Shown piece by piece: positions 8,340 through 19,777 of a stretch of DNA of 64,000 nt. A model generated the notes under the pieces. That model saw only the letters and a program-made list of their open reading frames with translations. It was not told where the DNA came from and made no database searches. Within the stretch, counting starts at the first letter, position 1. Each line of letters begins with the position of its first letter. The translations under genes were made by a program, and so were the position numbers. This DNA is from Cocleimonas flava (lineage in GTDB: Bacteria > Pseudomonadota > Gammaproteobacteria > Thiotrichales > Thiotrichaceae): positions 805,901-869,900 of the forward strand of contig NZ_SMFQ01000004.1 of assembly GCF_004339015.1 (NCBI RefSeq), written 5' to 3'.

Positions 8340-10376
8340 CTATCTTCCGCCTACCGTTCCATCTCTACGGTAATCACCACCACCGACTAAAGTAGTACGA
8401 TAATGATTTCTCCAGTGTCTTTTGGAGTAATCGTGTTTTCCACGATTTTTAGAAGCACCTTTAGCTGACACTTTGGCTGAAACATTATCTGTCAACGTAT
8501 CTTCTGGCAACTCTTCTGTTTCTACCAGTTCATCCACTTCATCGATCACTTCCTGCATCACCTCATCGTAAACTTCCTCTTCCTCTTCATCACCATAGTT
8601 ATTGTGATGATGTCCGTGACCTCTAGACTTTCTTACGACCTGAATGATCGATAGTCCACTGGTTTGGGCAATGACACCCACAGAGCGATCTTCCAGAGGC
8701 ACACCTGGATCACTATGCCCTAATTCTTTCAGTGATAGGGCAAGTGCCTCGGCATCATAATCCAGCGTTACATCAACAATAGGTATTTCTACATCCGTTC
8801 GACCATTACGATTCATATAGTGCGGAACGTTAATCGCTTCCTGAGGATCAAGTCCAAAATCAATGATATTCATGATTGATTGTGCGGTATAACCAATAAT
8901 TCTTGATCCACCCGGTGATCCAGTCACGATTTCTAATCGACCATCTTCATCAAACACGATGGTAGGTGACATGGAACTACGAGGACGTTTATTCGCTTCG
9001 ACGCGATTAGCTATCGGAACACCTTCGCTATCTTCTGCGGAAAATGAGAAGTCTGTTAACTCATTATTTAATAAGAATCCATGCACCATCACGCCATTAC
9101 CGAAGGAACTCTCGATAGTGGTCGTCATTGATAAGGCATTTCCCCATTGATCCACAATAGAAACATGACTGGTACCGCTATTTTTTGCGGTCACATCAGC
9201 GGCTGCTAATTCGATAACCCCGGGAGGTACACCCGGAGATGCCGTGCCCATATCCATCTCAGGATCAATCAGCGCTGCGCGTGTTGCCAGGTAATCTTTA
9301 TTTAACATGCCATCGACAGGGACTTCGACAAAATCGCTATCAGCCACATATTTTCCGCGATCGGCAAAGGCTAATCTGCCTGCCTGCGTAAACAGATGGA
9401 CGTTTTCAACTGCCAATGGATCTCCAGAGACATCGAAGTTTTCTAAAATACCGAGGATTTGTCCAACAGCAAGCGCACCTGAAGAAGGTGGGCCCATGCC
9501 ACACACATTATGACCACGATAATCGAGGCAGACTGGCTCACGTTCAACCACATTGTAGTTAGCAAGATCTTCAACCGTCATATCACCTGCAATGGCTAAA
9601 TCACCTTGTGTCGCTGCCGCAATGGCTTCAGCGATATCGCCAGAATAGAATCCATCTGCGCCTTTTTTACGCAATTTTTTGAGCGTATCGGCGTAAGGTT
9701 GATTGAACATCATGGTTCCCTCAGCTTTTGCCGTACAATCAGCATTTGCAAAATATTCGAAAGCGGTGGGGTCACGGAAATAAAGTCGATCATCACACGC
9801 TGCATTTCGGCTTAGCAGACCTTGAACCTGTTCACTGGTTCGTCCCGTCAATGGGTAACCTTTTTGTGCCAGTTTTATCGCTGGTTTAAAGAGTTTTCGC
9901 CATGGTAAACGACCATACTTATCATGCACGTATTCCATCATTCTGGGAGTACCTGGCACACCTACGGACAAACCACTTTGCCAGGCTTCAACAAAACCTA
10001 GCCCTGCAAAACGATCGCCAGTGGCTGATGCGGGTGCTTTTTCTCTGGCATCGAAGGTGGTTAATTTGCCTTTTCGGGCATCGTAATAAACCACAAAAGC
10101 TCCGCCACCCAAACCACTCGACTGTGGTTCAACCAAACCAAGTACGGTTTGCACCGCGACCATGGCATCGGCAGCCGTACCTCCATTCCTCAGTATTTTT
10201 TCACCCGCAGCTGTCGCAAGCGGGTTTGTCGTAACCACCATTTCTTTTTTAGTGGTGACAGCTTCGGGGAGGTCTGCAAAGGCAGGAGGAGAAGAGAGTA
10301 ATAAGGAGAATAAAGCAGAAAATAACAAGGTATAAAAGGAGAAAACAAAAAATTTAAATCTTGTACGAATTATCAT
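8340..10376 (-). CDS. ggt: Gamma-glutamyltransferase with acidic/His-rich C-terminal insertion
   Basis: This is a periplasmic enzyme that cleaves glutathione and other gamma-glutamyl compounds. It has a signal peptide (residues 1 to about 34). The autocatalytic processing site is Thr402 in NSGTSHVSIVDQWGNALS, and GSPGGSRII is in the small subunit. At 678 aa it is about 90 residues longer than usual. After IIQVVRKS (about residue 583) comes an insertion with GHGHHH, a DEEEEE run and an acidic coiled segment. The normal C-terminal motif then appears near the very end as GGDYRRDGTVGG. The start codon is adjacent to a leader motif shared with 22041. Confidence 0.93.
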   Translation of the reverse strand: MIIRTRFKFFVFSFYTLLFSALFSLLLSSPPAFADLPEAVTTKKEMVVTTNPLATAAGEKILRNGGTAADAMVAVQTVLGLVEPQSSGLGGGAFVVYYDARKGKLTTFDAREKAPASATGDRFAGLGFVEAWQSGLSVGVPGTPRMMEYVHDKYGRLPWRKLFKPAIKLAQKGYPLTGRTSEQVQGLLSRNAACDDRLYFRDPTAFEYFANADCTAKAEGTMMFNQPYADTLKKLRKKGADGFYSGDIAEAIAAATQGDLAIAGDMTVEDLANYNVVEREPVCLDYRGHNVCGMGPPSSGALAVGQILGILENFDVSGDPLAVENVHLFTQAGRLAFADRGKYVADSDFVEVPVDGMLNKDYLATRAALIDPEMDMGTASPGVPPGVIELAAADVTAKNSGTSHVSIVDQWGNALSMTTTIESSFGNGVMVHGFLLNNELTDFSFSAEDSEGVPIANRVEANKRPRSSMSPTIVFDEDGRLEIVTGSPGGSRIIGYTAQSIMNIIDFGLDPQEAINVPHYMNRNGRTDVEIPIVDVTLDYDAEALALSLKELGHSDPGVPLEDRSVGVIAQTSGLSIIQVVRKSRGHGHHHNNYGDEEEEEVYDEVMQEVIDEVDELVETEELPEDTLTDNVSAKVSAKGASKNRGKHDYSKRHWRNHYRTTLVGGGDYRRDGTVGGR

Positions 10377-10380
10377 AGTG

Positions 10381-10404
10381 TATCCCTCACATTGAACCCG
10401 AAAT
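10381..10404 (-). repeat. Leader motif shared with 22041-22064
   Basis: The minus-strand sequence CGGGTTCAATGTGAGGGATA lies immediately upstream of the ggt ATG and includes its Shine-Dalgarno (gaggga). An almost identical stretch (GGGCTCAATGTGAGGGTATA) occurs at 22041-22064 upstream of a possible small gene. About 15 bases, TCAATGTGAGGG plus flanks, are conserved. Confidence 0.5.
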
Positions 10405-10565
10405 AGAATAATCTCGGGTAACGGGGTTAGACCACAAAAACATAAATAAGTTTATATGGGCAACAGTAATTCTAATGTGCTTTTAGCGCGTAATTTTCAG
10501 CCTTTTATTACAAAGCGTTTTTAAGGTTTTGTTCTTGCTTAAAAACTAAACAGAAGAAATTAATA

Positions 10566-10596
10566 GCCACCCCCCTACTTTGAGGCGTTTTTTTTT
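10566..10596 (+). repeat. C6-core element, copy 4 (antisense to flanking genes)
   Basis: GCCACCCCCCTACTTTGAGGC followed by a long T-run, in + orientation, although both neighbouring genes are on the - strand. It lies 20 bp past the 3' end of the fructosamine kinase gene. It would terminate transcription coming from the left on the + strand, that is, antisense transcription. Confidence 0.75.
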
Positions 10597-10615
10597 CATA
10601 TTTTTTTAAACATTT

Positions 10616-11512
10616 TTAACATTCGTACAATAAATTGTTAATCATAGTCTTTGCTTGAGAGGCATAAGCGCCGCCAAATAAGTTGAAATGGTTGAGAATA
10701 TGATAGAGGTTATATAATGTTTTACGCGTCGAATAGCCCTCATCTACTGGATAGCAATCCTTATAGGCGGAATAGAATTGTGCGCTGAATCCACCAAATA
10801 ATTCAGTCATTGCCAAATCCGCTTCGCGATCCCCGTAATACACAGCAGGGTCGAAAATAACAGGATTCCCCATGTCATCCTGTGACTGATTGCCTCCCCA
10901 TAAATCGCCGTGTAACAAAGATGCTTGTGGCTCATAAGTGTCGAAGAAAACGCCTAGGCTCTCCGTTAAACGCACGCCAGACTCGTAATCGTTTTTAGAA
11001 AACCCTTTGTTTCTGGCTAGTTCTAGCTGTGGGAGTAAACGCTGGCTTTTCCAGAACTCAATCCATGAGGAATACTGTTTATTTGGCTGTGGAGTGGTGC
11101 CGATATAATTATCCCTAAACCAACCAAATTCAGGCATAACATGTCGATGCATCTGCGCTAATTGTTCGCCAGTCCTGGCATTCGCGCTGACAGAAGATAG
11201 TTCAATATATTCCATCACCAGGTAAGCACTTTGTTGTGTCTTTCCATGGCAATACACTTCTGGAACTCTAATCGTTTTGCTGGATTGAATCTCTGCCAGA
11301 CCATCGGCTTCGGCGGCAAACATCTCTAGATATGTGGGATGGTTTTCTTTGAGTAACCAGTCACTCCCGTTGCTATCAGTGAGTCTGGATATCTGGTTGA
11401 TACAGCCGCCACCGATGGATTCTGACCTTACAAACTCAACGTCTCTATCTACGACAGAACTTAGTTGCTGCGCTATTTCTGTAAAGTATGGTGTGTTGTT
11501 AGATATCATCAT
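10616..11512 (-). CDS. Fructosamine kinase family protein
   Basis: The 298-residue protein belongs to the fructosamine-3-kinase/YniA family, which phosphorylates sugar adducts on proteins or related ketosamines. Visible kinase-like motifs are WLLKENHP (ATP-lysine), SAYLVMEYIE (hinge), LLHGDLWGGN (catalytic loop) and VIFDPAVYYGDREADLAM (metal-binding Asp and family signature). Two adjacent Met codons exist; the second gives the more typical start. The gene stands alone, with a degenerate C6-element copy upstream. Confidence 0.9.
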   Translation of the reverse strand: MMISNNTPYFTEIAQQLSSVVDRDVEFVRSESIGGGCINQISRLTDSNGSDWLLKENHPTYLEMFAAEADGLAEIQSSKTIRVPEVYCHGKTQQSAYLVMEYIELSSVSANARTGEQLAQMHRHVMPEFGWFRDNYIGTTPQPNKQYSSWIEFWKSQRLLPQLELARNKGFSKNDYESGVRLTESLGVFFDTYEPQASLLHGDLWGGNQSQDDMGNPVIFDPAVYYGDREADLAMTELFGGFSAQFYSAYKDCYPVDEGYSTRKTLYNLYHILNHFNLFGGAYASQAKTMINNLLYEC

Positions 11513-11547
11513 TGGGTTGAGAATATCATGATTGAAAAAGTATCTGT

Positions 11548-11566
11548 TAATAGGGAGGTGGCTTTA
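11548..11566 (-). repeat. Degenerate C6-core element
   Basis: The minus strand reads AAAGCCACCTCCCTATTA, a decayed version of the repeat core with one T inside the C-run and no pairing GGC. It sits in the gap between the FMN oxidase 3' end and the fructosamine kinase start, on the coding-strand orientation of both. Confidence 0.4.
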
Positions 11567-11661
11567 ATCTTTGCCTCTGATCTTTCTCTATCAAACCAAA
11601 ATACTAACAATTCTATTAAATGCTAATTATATAAAAAATCAATTAATCACTAAAAACCAGA

Positions 11662-12807
11662 TCACTCCAGATACTGATGCATTAACTCGGGTTTAGCACA
11701 ATGCACCTGAGACATGACTTGCTCCAACTCATCTCTTAATAAATCGATGGTATGTTCTGCGCCCTGCTCTCCATGCGCTGCAACGCCATATAAAAAAGCT
11801 CTTCCGGCAAATACCGCTTCAGCACCAAGTGCTAAATATCTGGCGATATCTACCCCGGTTTCCACACCACTATCTGCCATCACAGTTAGATCAGCGCCCA
11901 CAGCATCGATAATTTCTTCTAAGGTTTCTGCTGGCGGTAAAGAGGCATCCAACTGACGACCACCGTGATTTGAAACGATAATGCCATCAGCACCAATTTC
12001 TTTTACCGTGAGTGCATCATCGACATGGCTAATGCCTTTGACGATTAAATTACCCTGCCATTTATCCCGAAGGTTTCTTAAGCTACTTTCATCAACGACA
12101 TCGCGCAGGGTGACACGAATAAACGTGGCAATGTCTTCAATATTTTTGGCATCTTTAATGTAGGGTCGAAGCGTGGCGAATTGCGGTAAACCAGCTCTTA
12201 CCGTGGCCAATGACCAAAATGGTCGAATGGTACTTTCAAACACACTTTTCACAGTGATTTTAGGCGGTACTGCCAAACCACTTTTAATCGCACTGATGCG
12301 ACGACTAGGTGTTGGCACATCAACCGTGACGACTAGATTCTGACAACCAACGTCAAGCAATCGCTTGAGCATATCATCGAGGATTTCTTCATCTGCAGGT
12401 GGGTATAATTGAAACCAGAAATTATCTTCTGCGTTCTTCGCTGCATCTTCAATTGAGATTGTAGAAACCGTGCTAAGAACAAATGGAATATTGGCTTTGA
12501 GCGCTGCTCGCGCATGCATTGCTGAGGCATCCGGCCAGACCAAACCTGACAAACCTAAGGGTGCAATCCCGAAGGGTGAGGCATACTGTTTGCCAAATAA
12601 CGTCGTACCTAATTCCGGTGTTTGGTATTTCTGTAAATACTCGGGTCTAAGGAAAATATCATCTAATGCTGTTCTGTTATTGCTTAAGGCTAGCTCACTG
12701 TTACAGCCACCTTCAATATAATCGAATGCAAATTTGGGGATACGCCGCTTCGCTCTTTTTTTAAGATCAGCAACACAGGCAGATTTTCTGATTAGTGCTT
12801 GTACCAT
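11662..12807 (-). CDS. FMN-dependent alpha-hydroxyacid oxidase/dehydrogenase
   Basis: The 381-residue protein is of the lactate dehydrogenase (LldD)/glycolate oxidase family. It shows FDYIEGG near the N-terminus, PLGLSGLVWPD, the FMN/active-site segment IVSNHGGRQLD (catalytic His), and the phosphate-binding MADSGVETG...ALGAEAVFAGRAFLYG. It is last in the sulfonate module. There it could oxidise 3-sulfolactate to sulfopyruvate, the step between HpsN and ComDE. This substrate is inferred from position only; L-lactate is the alternative. Confidence 0.88.
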   Translation of the reverse strand: MVQALIRKSACVADLKKRAKRRIPKFAFDYIEGGCNSELALSNNRTALDDIFLRPEYLQKYQTPELGTTLFGKQYASPFGIAPLGLSGLVWPDASAMHARAALKANIPFVLSTVSTISIEDAAKNAEDNFWFQLYPPADEEILDDMLKRLLDVGCQNLVVTVDVPTPSRRISAIKSGLAVPPKITVKSVFESTIRPFWSLATVRAGLPQFATLRPYIKDAKNIEDIATFIRVTLRDVVDESSLRNLRDKWQGNLIVKGISHVDDALTVKEIGADGIIVSNHGGRQLDASLPPAETLEEIIDAVGADLTVMADSGVETGVDIARYLALGAEAVFAGRAFLYGVAAHGEQGAEHTIDLLRDELEQVMSQVHCAKPELMHQYLE

Positions 12808-12870
12808 TTGTCTCTAACAGCCTCTTTTATTTTAAGAACTTGGCATTTGAATAATACTTTCTGACTATGC

Positions 12871-12890
12871 AGCCACCCTTCCCCAGTTTA
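12871..12890 (+). repeat. Degenerate C6-core element inside the sulfonate module
   Basis: AGCCACCCTTCCCCAGTTTA resembles a decayed copy of the repeat core, without a T-run. It lies in the 188 bp gap between the ComDE and FMN oxidase genes. Confidence 0.35.
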
Positions 12891-12995
12891 GTATACGCTC
12901 GAACGAGTTTCTCATTTTTACCATGAAAAACTCATTCGAAGTATCACTCTGTATTTGGGGACGTTCTATTTTTACCGTTAAGTTTAACGTTATGT

Positions 12996-14114
12996 TTAAC
13001 GAATAGACTTCATAAAACGGTCTTTAATCTCAATGGCTTTCATGGGGATTTCACCACCGACTTTATCATTACCCGCATTGATCATGTAATGTAAGAAACG
13101 TGTTTTATCTTTCATCGCTTGTGCCATTTCATCGACATCATCCGTCATCACGCTAGATTCGATACCCATAGAACGAACCACGGCAGATAAATTATAACCC
13201 TGCGAACTCAATGTTGGTTGATTACCGGTCGACCCCCAACTGCCATTATCCAGACAAATAATTGTAAGATTCGATGGGTTATACGCCACCAGATCAAACA
13301 GTTGATTCGGGTTAAAGAAGAACGAACCATCGCCATCGATAACGTAGACGTGTTTACCTTCAATTGATTTTGCCAACCCGATGCCCACTTCAGTGGCAGA
13401 ACCTAATGCACCCAACATATAGAAATTGTTATCTCTGTCTTTCGTGTTGTAAACCTCTTTTGAGGGGAAACCGATTTGGGACAGTACGATGTCATTATCA
13501 TCAACCACTTCCATAATCTGCTCTATCGCACCGATTCGGTTTACCGAAGGAGATCCGTCGTACGCTGGTGCTTCAACCTGAATCGCATTGATTTTAGGCT
13601 CACCAAACTGATGGTAATCCGGCAGGTTTTCTTCCCATAATTCAGGAGAGAGTAGATATACTTTTACTTTGTTCTCGCTAAAACAAGTCGCAACGTCCTC
13701 ATTTAAACCGACAAGATCATCGGCAGTTGCGAGAATTTTATATTCAACGTCGATTGCTGTGAGCAAGTCTTCTACCTTATCACCAAAAATAATCTGTGCT
13801 TCGATAGGCTCTTTGTAATGCCCACGCCACGAAACAAAAATAGGCAATGCGGTTTGATACAGTTTTTGCATGGTATACAGGTCTGTGACCAGATTGCCCA
13901 AACCGGTATTTTGAATCATCATTGCAGTGCGCTTATCCGCCAGACTACGACCAAAACATAAACCCAAGCCTGCTGATTCTTTGGTGATATCCCAAACATC
14001 AAACTCATCTGGCTTGTATTTCATAACATTATTTAATTTATTACAGGGCAAATATGCAACAGTATCTACTGAGTTATGTGATAAAGCTGCCCAGATTTTT
14101 TGAGGGTTGTTCAT
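12996..14114 (-). CDS. comDE: Sulfopyruvate decarboxylase, ComD-ComE fusion
   Basis: This is a thiamine-diphosphate enzyme turning sulfopyruvate into sulfoacetaldehyde and CO2. The N-terminal part (to about 165) matches ComD: VAYLPCNKLNNVM, an SAGLGLCFGRSLA segment with the catalytic region, and MIQNTGLGNLV. The C-terminal part matches ComE: KDRDNNFYMLGALG, and the ThDP/Mg motif GDGSFFFNPNQL...DNGSWGSTGNQ. ComD and ComE are often separate subunits; here they form one 372-aa chain. Phosphonopyruvate decarboxylase is the closest alternative, but the GSTGNQ block and the neighbours favour sulfopyruvate. Confidence 0.85.
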   Translation of the reverse strand: MNNPQKIWAALSHNSVDTVAYLPCNKLNNVMKYKPDEFDVWDITKESAGLGLCFGRSLADKRTAMMIQNTGLGNLVTDLYTMQKLYQTALPIFVSWRGHYKEPIEAQIIFGDKVEDLLTAIDVEYKILATADDLVGLNEDVATCFSENKVKVYLLSPELWEENLPDYHQFGEPKINAIQVEAPAYDGSPSVNRIGAIEQIMEVVDDNDIVLSQIGFPSKEVYNTKDRDNNFYMLGALGSATEVGIGLAKSIEGKHVYVIDGDGSFFFNPNQLFDLVAYNPSNLTIICLDNGSWGSTGNQPTLSSQGYNLSAVVRSMGIESSVMTDDVDEMAQAMKDKTRFLHYMINAGNDKVGGEIPMKAIEIKDRFMKSIR

Positions 14115-14183
14115 AGTAAATCCTTAATCATTTTCTTCTTAAACAAGGTAGTTCTAATTTCGCGATCTAAAATTACTCGATCA

Positions 14184-15191
14184 CTAATTAATGAGATGAT
14201 CAGGTTGCAGTACGATTTTGGCTGCAGCAACTCGCCCGTTATGTAAATCATCAAATGCTTGTCCGCCTGCAGACATCGGACGCACATCAATCCAATTTAA
14301 ATTTCCTAGTCTTTCTTGATAAAGCATGTCGATTGACGCTTTCATATCCGCCGTGGTGTAACAGTAATTACCTAACACTGTAACTTCTTGAAGTGTAATT
14401 TTGCGGCTATCAAAACCACCTTTACTGTCTTGCAATCCGACGTGTGAAATGATGCCACCTGGTCTTACGGCTTCGCATGACACATTGCGGGTAATGCCAG
14501 AACCAACGCAGTCTAAAACCACATCGTAATCTCCCGAATGCGGTGGTTGCTCTTTGATTGGGTCATAGGTTGTCGCGCAATGTTGTTCGTCTATACTTGC
14601 GCGTCTTAATGCATTGGTTTCTCCAAGGTCTATTTGTGACGCGCCTTTCGCTTTCAGCACCAGTGCCGCCAACAAACCGATAGCACCGCCACCTAAAACC
14701 AGACACTTCATTTCTGACAACGGTCTATAAGCAATTCTTTCAACTAAAGCTATCGCGTGTAATGCGGTAGCGGTTGGCTCTGTAATTGACGCACTGATAG
14801 GGCTCATATCATCAGGGATTTCCAATAAGTTGCGCTCTTCAATCGCGACTTGATCAGCGAATGCGCCTTGCAGGTACATGCCAATTAATTCCCGTTTGGT
14901 ACAAAGATTACTGCGTCCACTCAAACAGTCATGACAAACCCCACAGGTCATCAATGGATTGATAACCATGCGCTTACCTGCGTGTTTACCATCTATAACT
15001 GTGCCACAGACTTCGTGACCTAAAATCAATGGAGGAACTCGGCGTTCATCATGCCCATGATACGCATGCATATCAGAACCGCATATTGCTGCAGCAGACA
15101 CATTCATCACAACATCGCCTACTCTTGGGCTCGGTTGTGGTTCGTCACGGTAAGTGATTTCTTGCGTATCTGTGTAAACGAGTGCTTTCAT
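14184..15191 (-). CDS. hpsP: Zinc-dependent alcohol dehydrogenase, HpsP-like
   Basis: The 335-residue medium-chain dehydrogenase has the catalytic zinc site CGSDMHAYHG and GHEVCG. Its structural zinc Cys cluster is CGVCHDCLSGRSNLC, and the nucleotide-binding turn is LVLGGGAIGLLAALVL. In DHPS catabolism HpsP oxidises one enantiomer of 2,3-dihydroxypropane-1-sulfonate at C2. The assignment here rests on its place between an HpsN-like and a ComDE gene; sequence alone only shows a polyol/threonine-dehydrogenase-type MDR. Confidence 0.8.
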   Translation of the reverse strand: MKALVYTDTQEITYRDEPQPSPRVGDVVMNVSAAAICGSDMHAYHGHDERRVPPLILGHEVCGTVIDGKHAGKRMVINPLMTCGVCHDCLSGRSNLCTKRELIGMYLQGAFADQVAIEERNLLEIPDDMSPISASITEPTATALHAIALVERIAYRPLSEMKCLVLGGGAIGLLAALVLKAKGASQIDLGETNALRRASIDEQHCATTYDPIKEQPPHSGDYDVVLDCVGSGITRNVSCEAVRPGGIISHVGLQDSKGGFDSRKITLQEVTVLGNYCYTTADMKASIDMLYQERLGNLNWIDVRPMSAGGQAFDDLHNGRVAAAKIVLQPDHLIN

Positions 15192-15312
15192 CTTATCCTC
15201 CTGTTTTTAGTTAAATCTCTCTGATATTTCTCTTATTTTTTTCTGATTTTTTCCTGCGTTATGCATTATTCCTTCGTTGTAAAAGAATCGGTGCATACTT
15301 GTTTTAAGCTAA

Positions 15313-15342
15313 TGGCACCCCCCTACTTTGAGCAGGTTTTTT
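15313..15342 (+). repeat. C6-core element, copy 7, antisense inside the sulfonate module
   Basis: GGCACCCCCCTACTTTGAG then CAGG and TTTTTTGGGGG, + orientation, in the 178 bp gap between the SDR gene and the HpsP-like gene (both - strand). On the transcribed strand it gives CCCCC...GGGGG, which can pair, so it might act as an intercistronic structure. Confidence 0.7.
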
Positions 15343-15369
15343 GGGGGATACCCAGAAGGTGTAAAAGCC

Positions 15370-17476
<2,107 letters not shown>

Positions 17477-17621
17477 TTAGTAATCGAAATGATTCTTGTC
17501 AATTTATTACGCGATAAAATTACAATTAATTTGTCACAAAAAAGTTAAGCTATTGAAAACAGGTACTATTAAATTAGACCTGTAGGTAATTTATTTTTTC
17601 GCTGTTACACTTGAACCCCAT

Positions 17622-18644
17622 ATGCAAAAGAAAAAACCGACCCTACAAGATGTTGCCACTAAAGCTAATGTGTCTACTGCGACTGTTTCACGTTGCCTGA
17701 ATGCCCCCGATAAGGTTCGCACTGAAGTCCAACAGAAAATTAATCAGGCGATTGATGAATTAGGATATGTGCCTGACGGCGCGGCTAGAGCGCTTGCATC
17801 TCGACGTACAAATACGGTAGGGGTAATCGTTCCTACGATTGATAACAGTATCTTCTCTAAAGCCCTTCAATATTTACAAACAGGTTTAAACAAAGCCAAC
17901 TACACCCTGCTGTTAACCAACAATAGCTTTTCTGAAGAAATAGAATTACGCGAAGTACAAACGTTATTATCCAGAGGCATTGATGGGATAGTGATGGTAG
18001 GTGCTCAACATCATCCCGAAATTTACAAGGCCATCAATCGTTATCAGATCCCTATTGTTAATCTGTGGATTTATGATCCTGATTCAGAATACAGCTGTAT
18101 TGGTTTTGATCATATTAAGGCGGGCAAACAAATCACTACACATTTGCTTGAATTAGGTCATGAAAGTTTTGGTGTCATTTCTGGTACCCGAGAAAACAAT
18201 GACCGTGCGGAAGAAAGATTTAAAGGACTGAAACAACAACTGGATGAAGCCGGAATTACACTAGAGGACGACCGAGTAATTGACTGTCGCTTCAGCGTAG
18301 AAAATGGTAGCAAATCTTTCCATAAATTACTGGATAGGCACCCGGATATTACCGCGGTCATTTGCGGTAATGATGTTCTCGCGATTGGTGCATTACATGG
18401 CGCACAGGAAAGAGGCATAAGAGTTCCTGAAGATTTATCGATTACGGGTTTTGATAATATAGAGATATTGCCTTTCTTAAAGCCATCACTAACGACCATA
18501 AATTCCCCCTCTAGACGCATGGGCGAAAAAGCGGCTGATTACATTTTGCAGCAGATAAAAGATAAGACTAATATTATTGAGCGTATTGAGTTAGAAGCAG
18601 AATTAATTGTAAGAGAAACTACAGGACCTGCTCCGAAAAGATAA
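17622..18644 (+). CDS. LacI-family transcriptional regulator of the sulfonate module
   Basis: The 340-residue protein has an N-terminal HTH and hinge (PTLQDVATKANVSTATVSRCLNAPDKV, then AARALASRRTNTVGVI). A periplasmic-binding-like effector domain follows with GIDGIVMVG, HESFGVISG, CGNDVLAIGALHGAQERGIRVPEDLSITGFDN and PSLTTI. It is GntR/IdnR-like in overall form. It is divergent from hpsN, with a matching operator between. The effector is probably a pathway intermediate such as sulfolactate or DHPS (inferred). Confidence 0.93.
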   Translation: MQKKKPTLQDVATKANVSTATVSRCLNAPDKVRTEVQQKINQAIDELGYVPDGAARALASRRTNTVGVIVPTIDNSIFSKALQYLQTGLNKANYTLLLTNNSFSEEIELREVQTLLSRGIDGIVMVGAQHHPEIYKAINRYQIPIVNLWIYDPDSEYSCIGFDHIKAGKQITTHLLELGHESFGVISGTRENNDRAEERFKGLKQQLDEAGITLEDDRVIDCRFSVENGSKSFHKLLDRHPDITAVICGNDVLAIGALHGAQERGIRVPEDLSITGFDNIEILPFLKPSLTTINSPSRRMGEKAADYILQQIKDKTNIIERIELEAELIVRETTGPAPKR

Positions 18645-18860
18645 AGCCCTCTTTCTCAGTGAATTATAGAACGTTATGAGGATTTCTTTGATTTAACTTT
18701 GATAACGCTTGTTGGCTTAAATAGTTGAATAAGCTTTCTGAAGCTGACATATCAACAATAGATTGCTCGATCACCACAATGAACTTAAGGTAGATAGACA
18801 TCATTTAAGCATTTTTATTACTATATTTTTACTCAGTTTTACGACACAGGAAAACGATAA

Positions 18861-19724
18861 ATGCCATGCATTCTGCTCATTGATAATGGATCTCTTCGTG
18901 CCAATGCCACTTTACAACTTCGAAATTTGGCAGAAATACTAAGCATAGAATCCGGATTTAAAATTCACCCCGTATCCTGCAAGCACTCCAATCGAATTCC
19001 CGAGAGCGAATTAAATGGCAGACCAGCATATACCTTTAGCTATTTCATGGAACAACAGCTATCCAAAGGAGAGAAAGAGTTTATTCTGCTACCCCTGTTC
19101 TTTGGGAATAGTAGAGCACTGACCTCTTTCATTCCAGACGAGGTTGTTACTCTGGAAGAAACCTTCGGACCAATTACGATAAAAATTGCCGACACCATCT
19201 ATCCGCTTCCTCAGGGGGAAGAGGAACTGAGTACGATCATATATGATCATATTATCGCTACAGCATTAAAGGTTTTTAACGATTCTGATCGATCTAAAAA
19301 CTATGCTGACCTTAAAAATGTGGTACTTGTAGACCACGGCTCGCCGGTTCCCAGAGTTACCGCAGTAAGGCAACATTTGGCGAATCGTGTTAGAGAAAAG
19401 TTAGCTGAAAACGGAGCAAATCCTGCTGCGTTAGAAGAAGCGGTAATGGAACGCCGCGAAGGGAAAGAATATGATTTTAATGGTGATCTTTTAGAAGACT
19501 GGTTAATACATAAAGCAGAGGCAGGTGAAACACAGGCTTCGGTTATATTGATGTTTTTTCTTCCGGGAAGTCATGCGGGTGAAGGCGGTGATATTATCGA
19601 AATTTGTGATAACGTGATGAAAAAATACCCTGCGTTTAAGATTTCGATCAGCCCATTGATCAGCGAGCATCCTAAGCTGGTTTCAATCTTGTACGAGCGT
19701 TTAACACACATTCTTCAAAACTAA
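18861..19724 (+). CDS. Two-domain CbiX/SirB-like chelatase protein
   Basis: The 287-residue protein is a tandem CbiX-type protein. Both halves start with the family strand-turn: LLIDNGSLRANA (residues 5-16) and VLVDHGSPVPRV (155-166). The metal-binding His of the HGS motif is kept in the second half (His159) but is Asn9 in the first. A further motif, LFFLPGSHAGEGGDI, resembles the second chelatase His block. It may insert or bind a metal for sirohydrochlorin or act as a metal chaperone; no cobalamin genes are adjacent. Confidence 0.78.
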   Translation: MPCILLIDNGSLRANATLQLRNLAEILSIESGFKIHPVSCKHSNRIPESELNGRPAYTFSYFMEQQLSKGEKEFILLPLFFGNSRALTSFIPDEVVTLEETFGPITIKIADTIYPLPQGEEELSTIIYDHIIATALKVFNDSDRSKNYADLKNVVLVDHGSPVPRVTAVRQHLANRVREKLAENGANPAALEEAVMERREGKEYDFNGDLLEDWLIHKAEAGETQASVILMFFLPGSHAGEGGDIIEICDNVMKKYPAFKISISPLISEHPKLVSILYERLTHILQN

Positions 19725-19725
19725 A

Positions 19726-19754
19726 TGTCACCCCCCTACTTTGGGGCCTTTTTT
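19726..19754 (+). terminator. C6-core terminator element, copy 8
   Basis: TCACCCCCCTACTTTGGGGCC with a T-run begins 2 bp after the CbiX-like stop codon, so this copy is the gene's own terminator. It also sits 24 bp from the end of the convergent PhnD-like gene. Confidence 0.8.
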
Positions 19755-19777
19755 ACAAGATAGACGCAGAGATATAA

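Noticed and set aside
8959-10234. Several plus-strand frames within ggt.
   Set aside because: They overlap a long, well-conserved coding frame on the other strand and have no features of their own.
12953-12975. GGGGACGTTCTATTTT near the end of the ComDE gene, similar to GAGGACGTTCTAAAAT at 8275.
   Set aside because: Only a short match in two places; not enough to define a repeat family.
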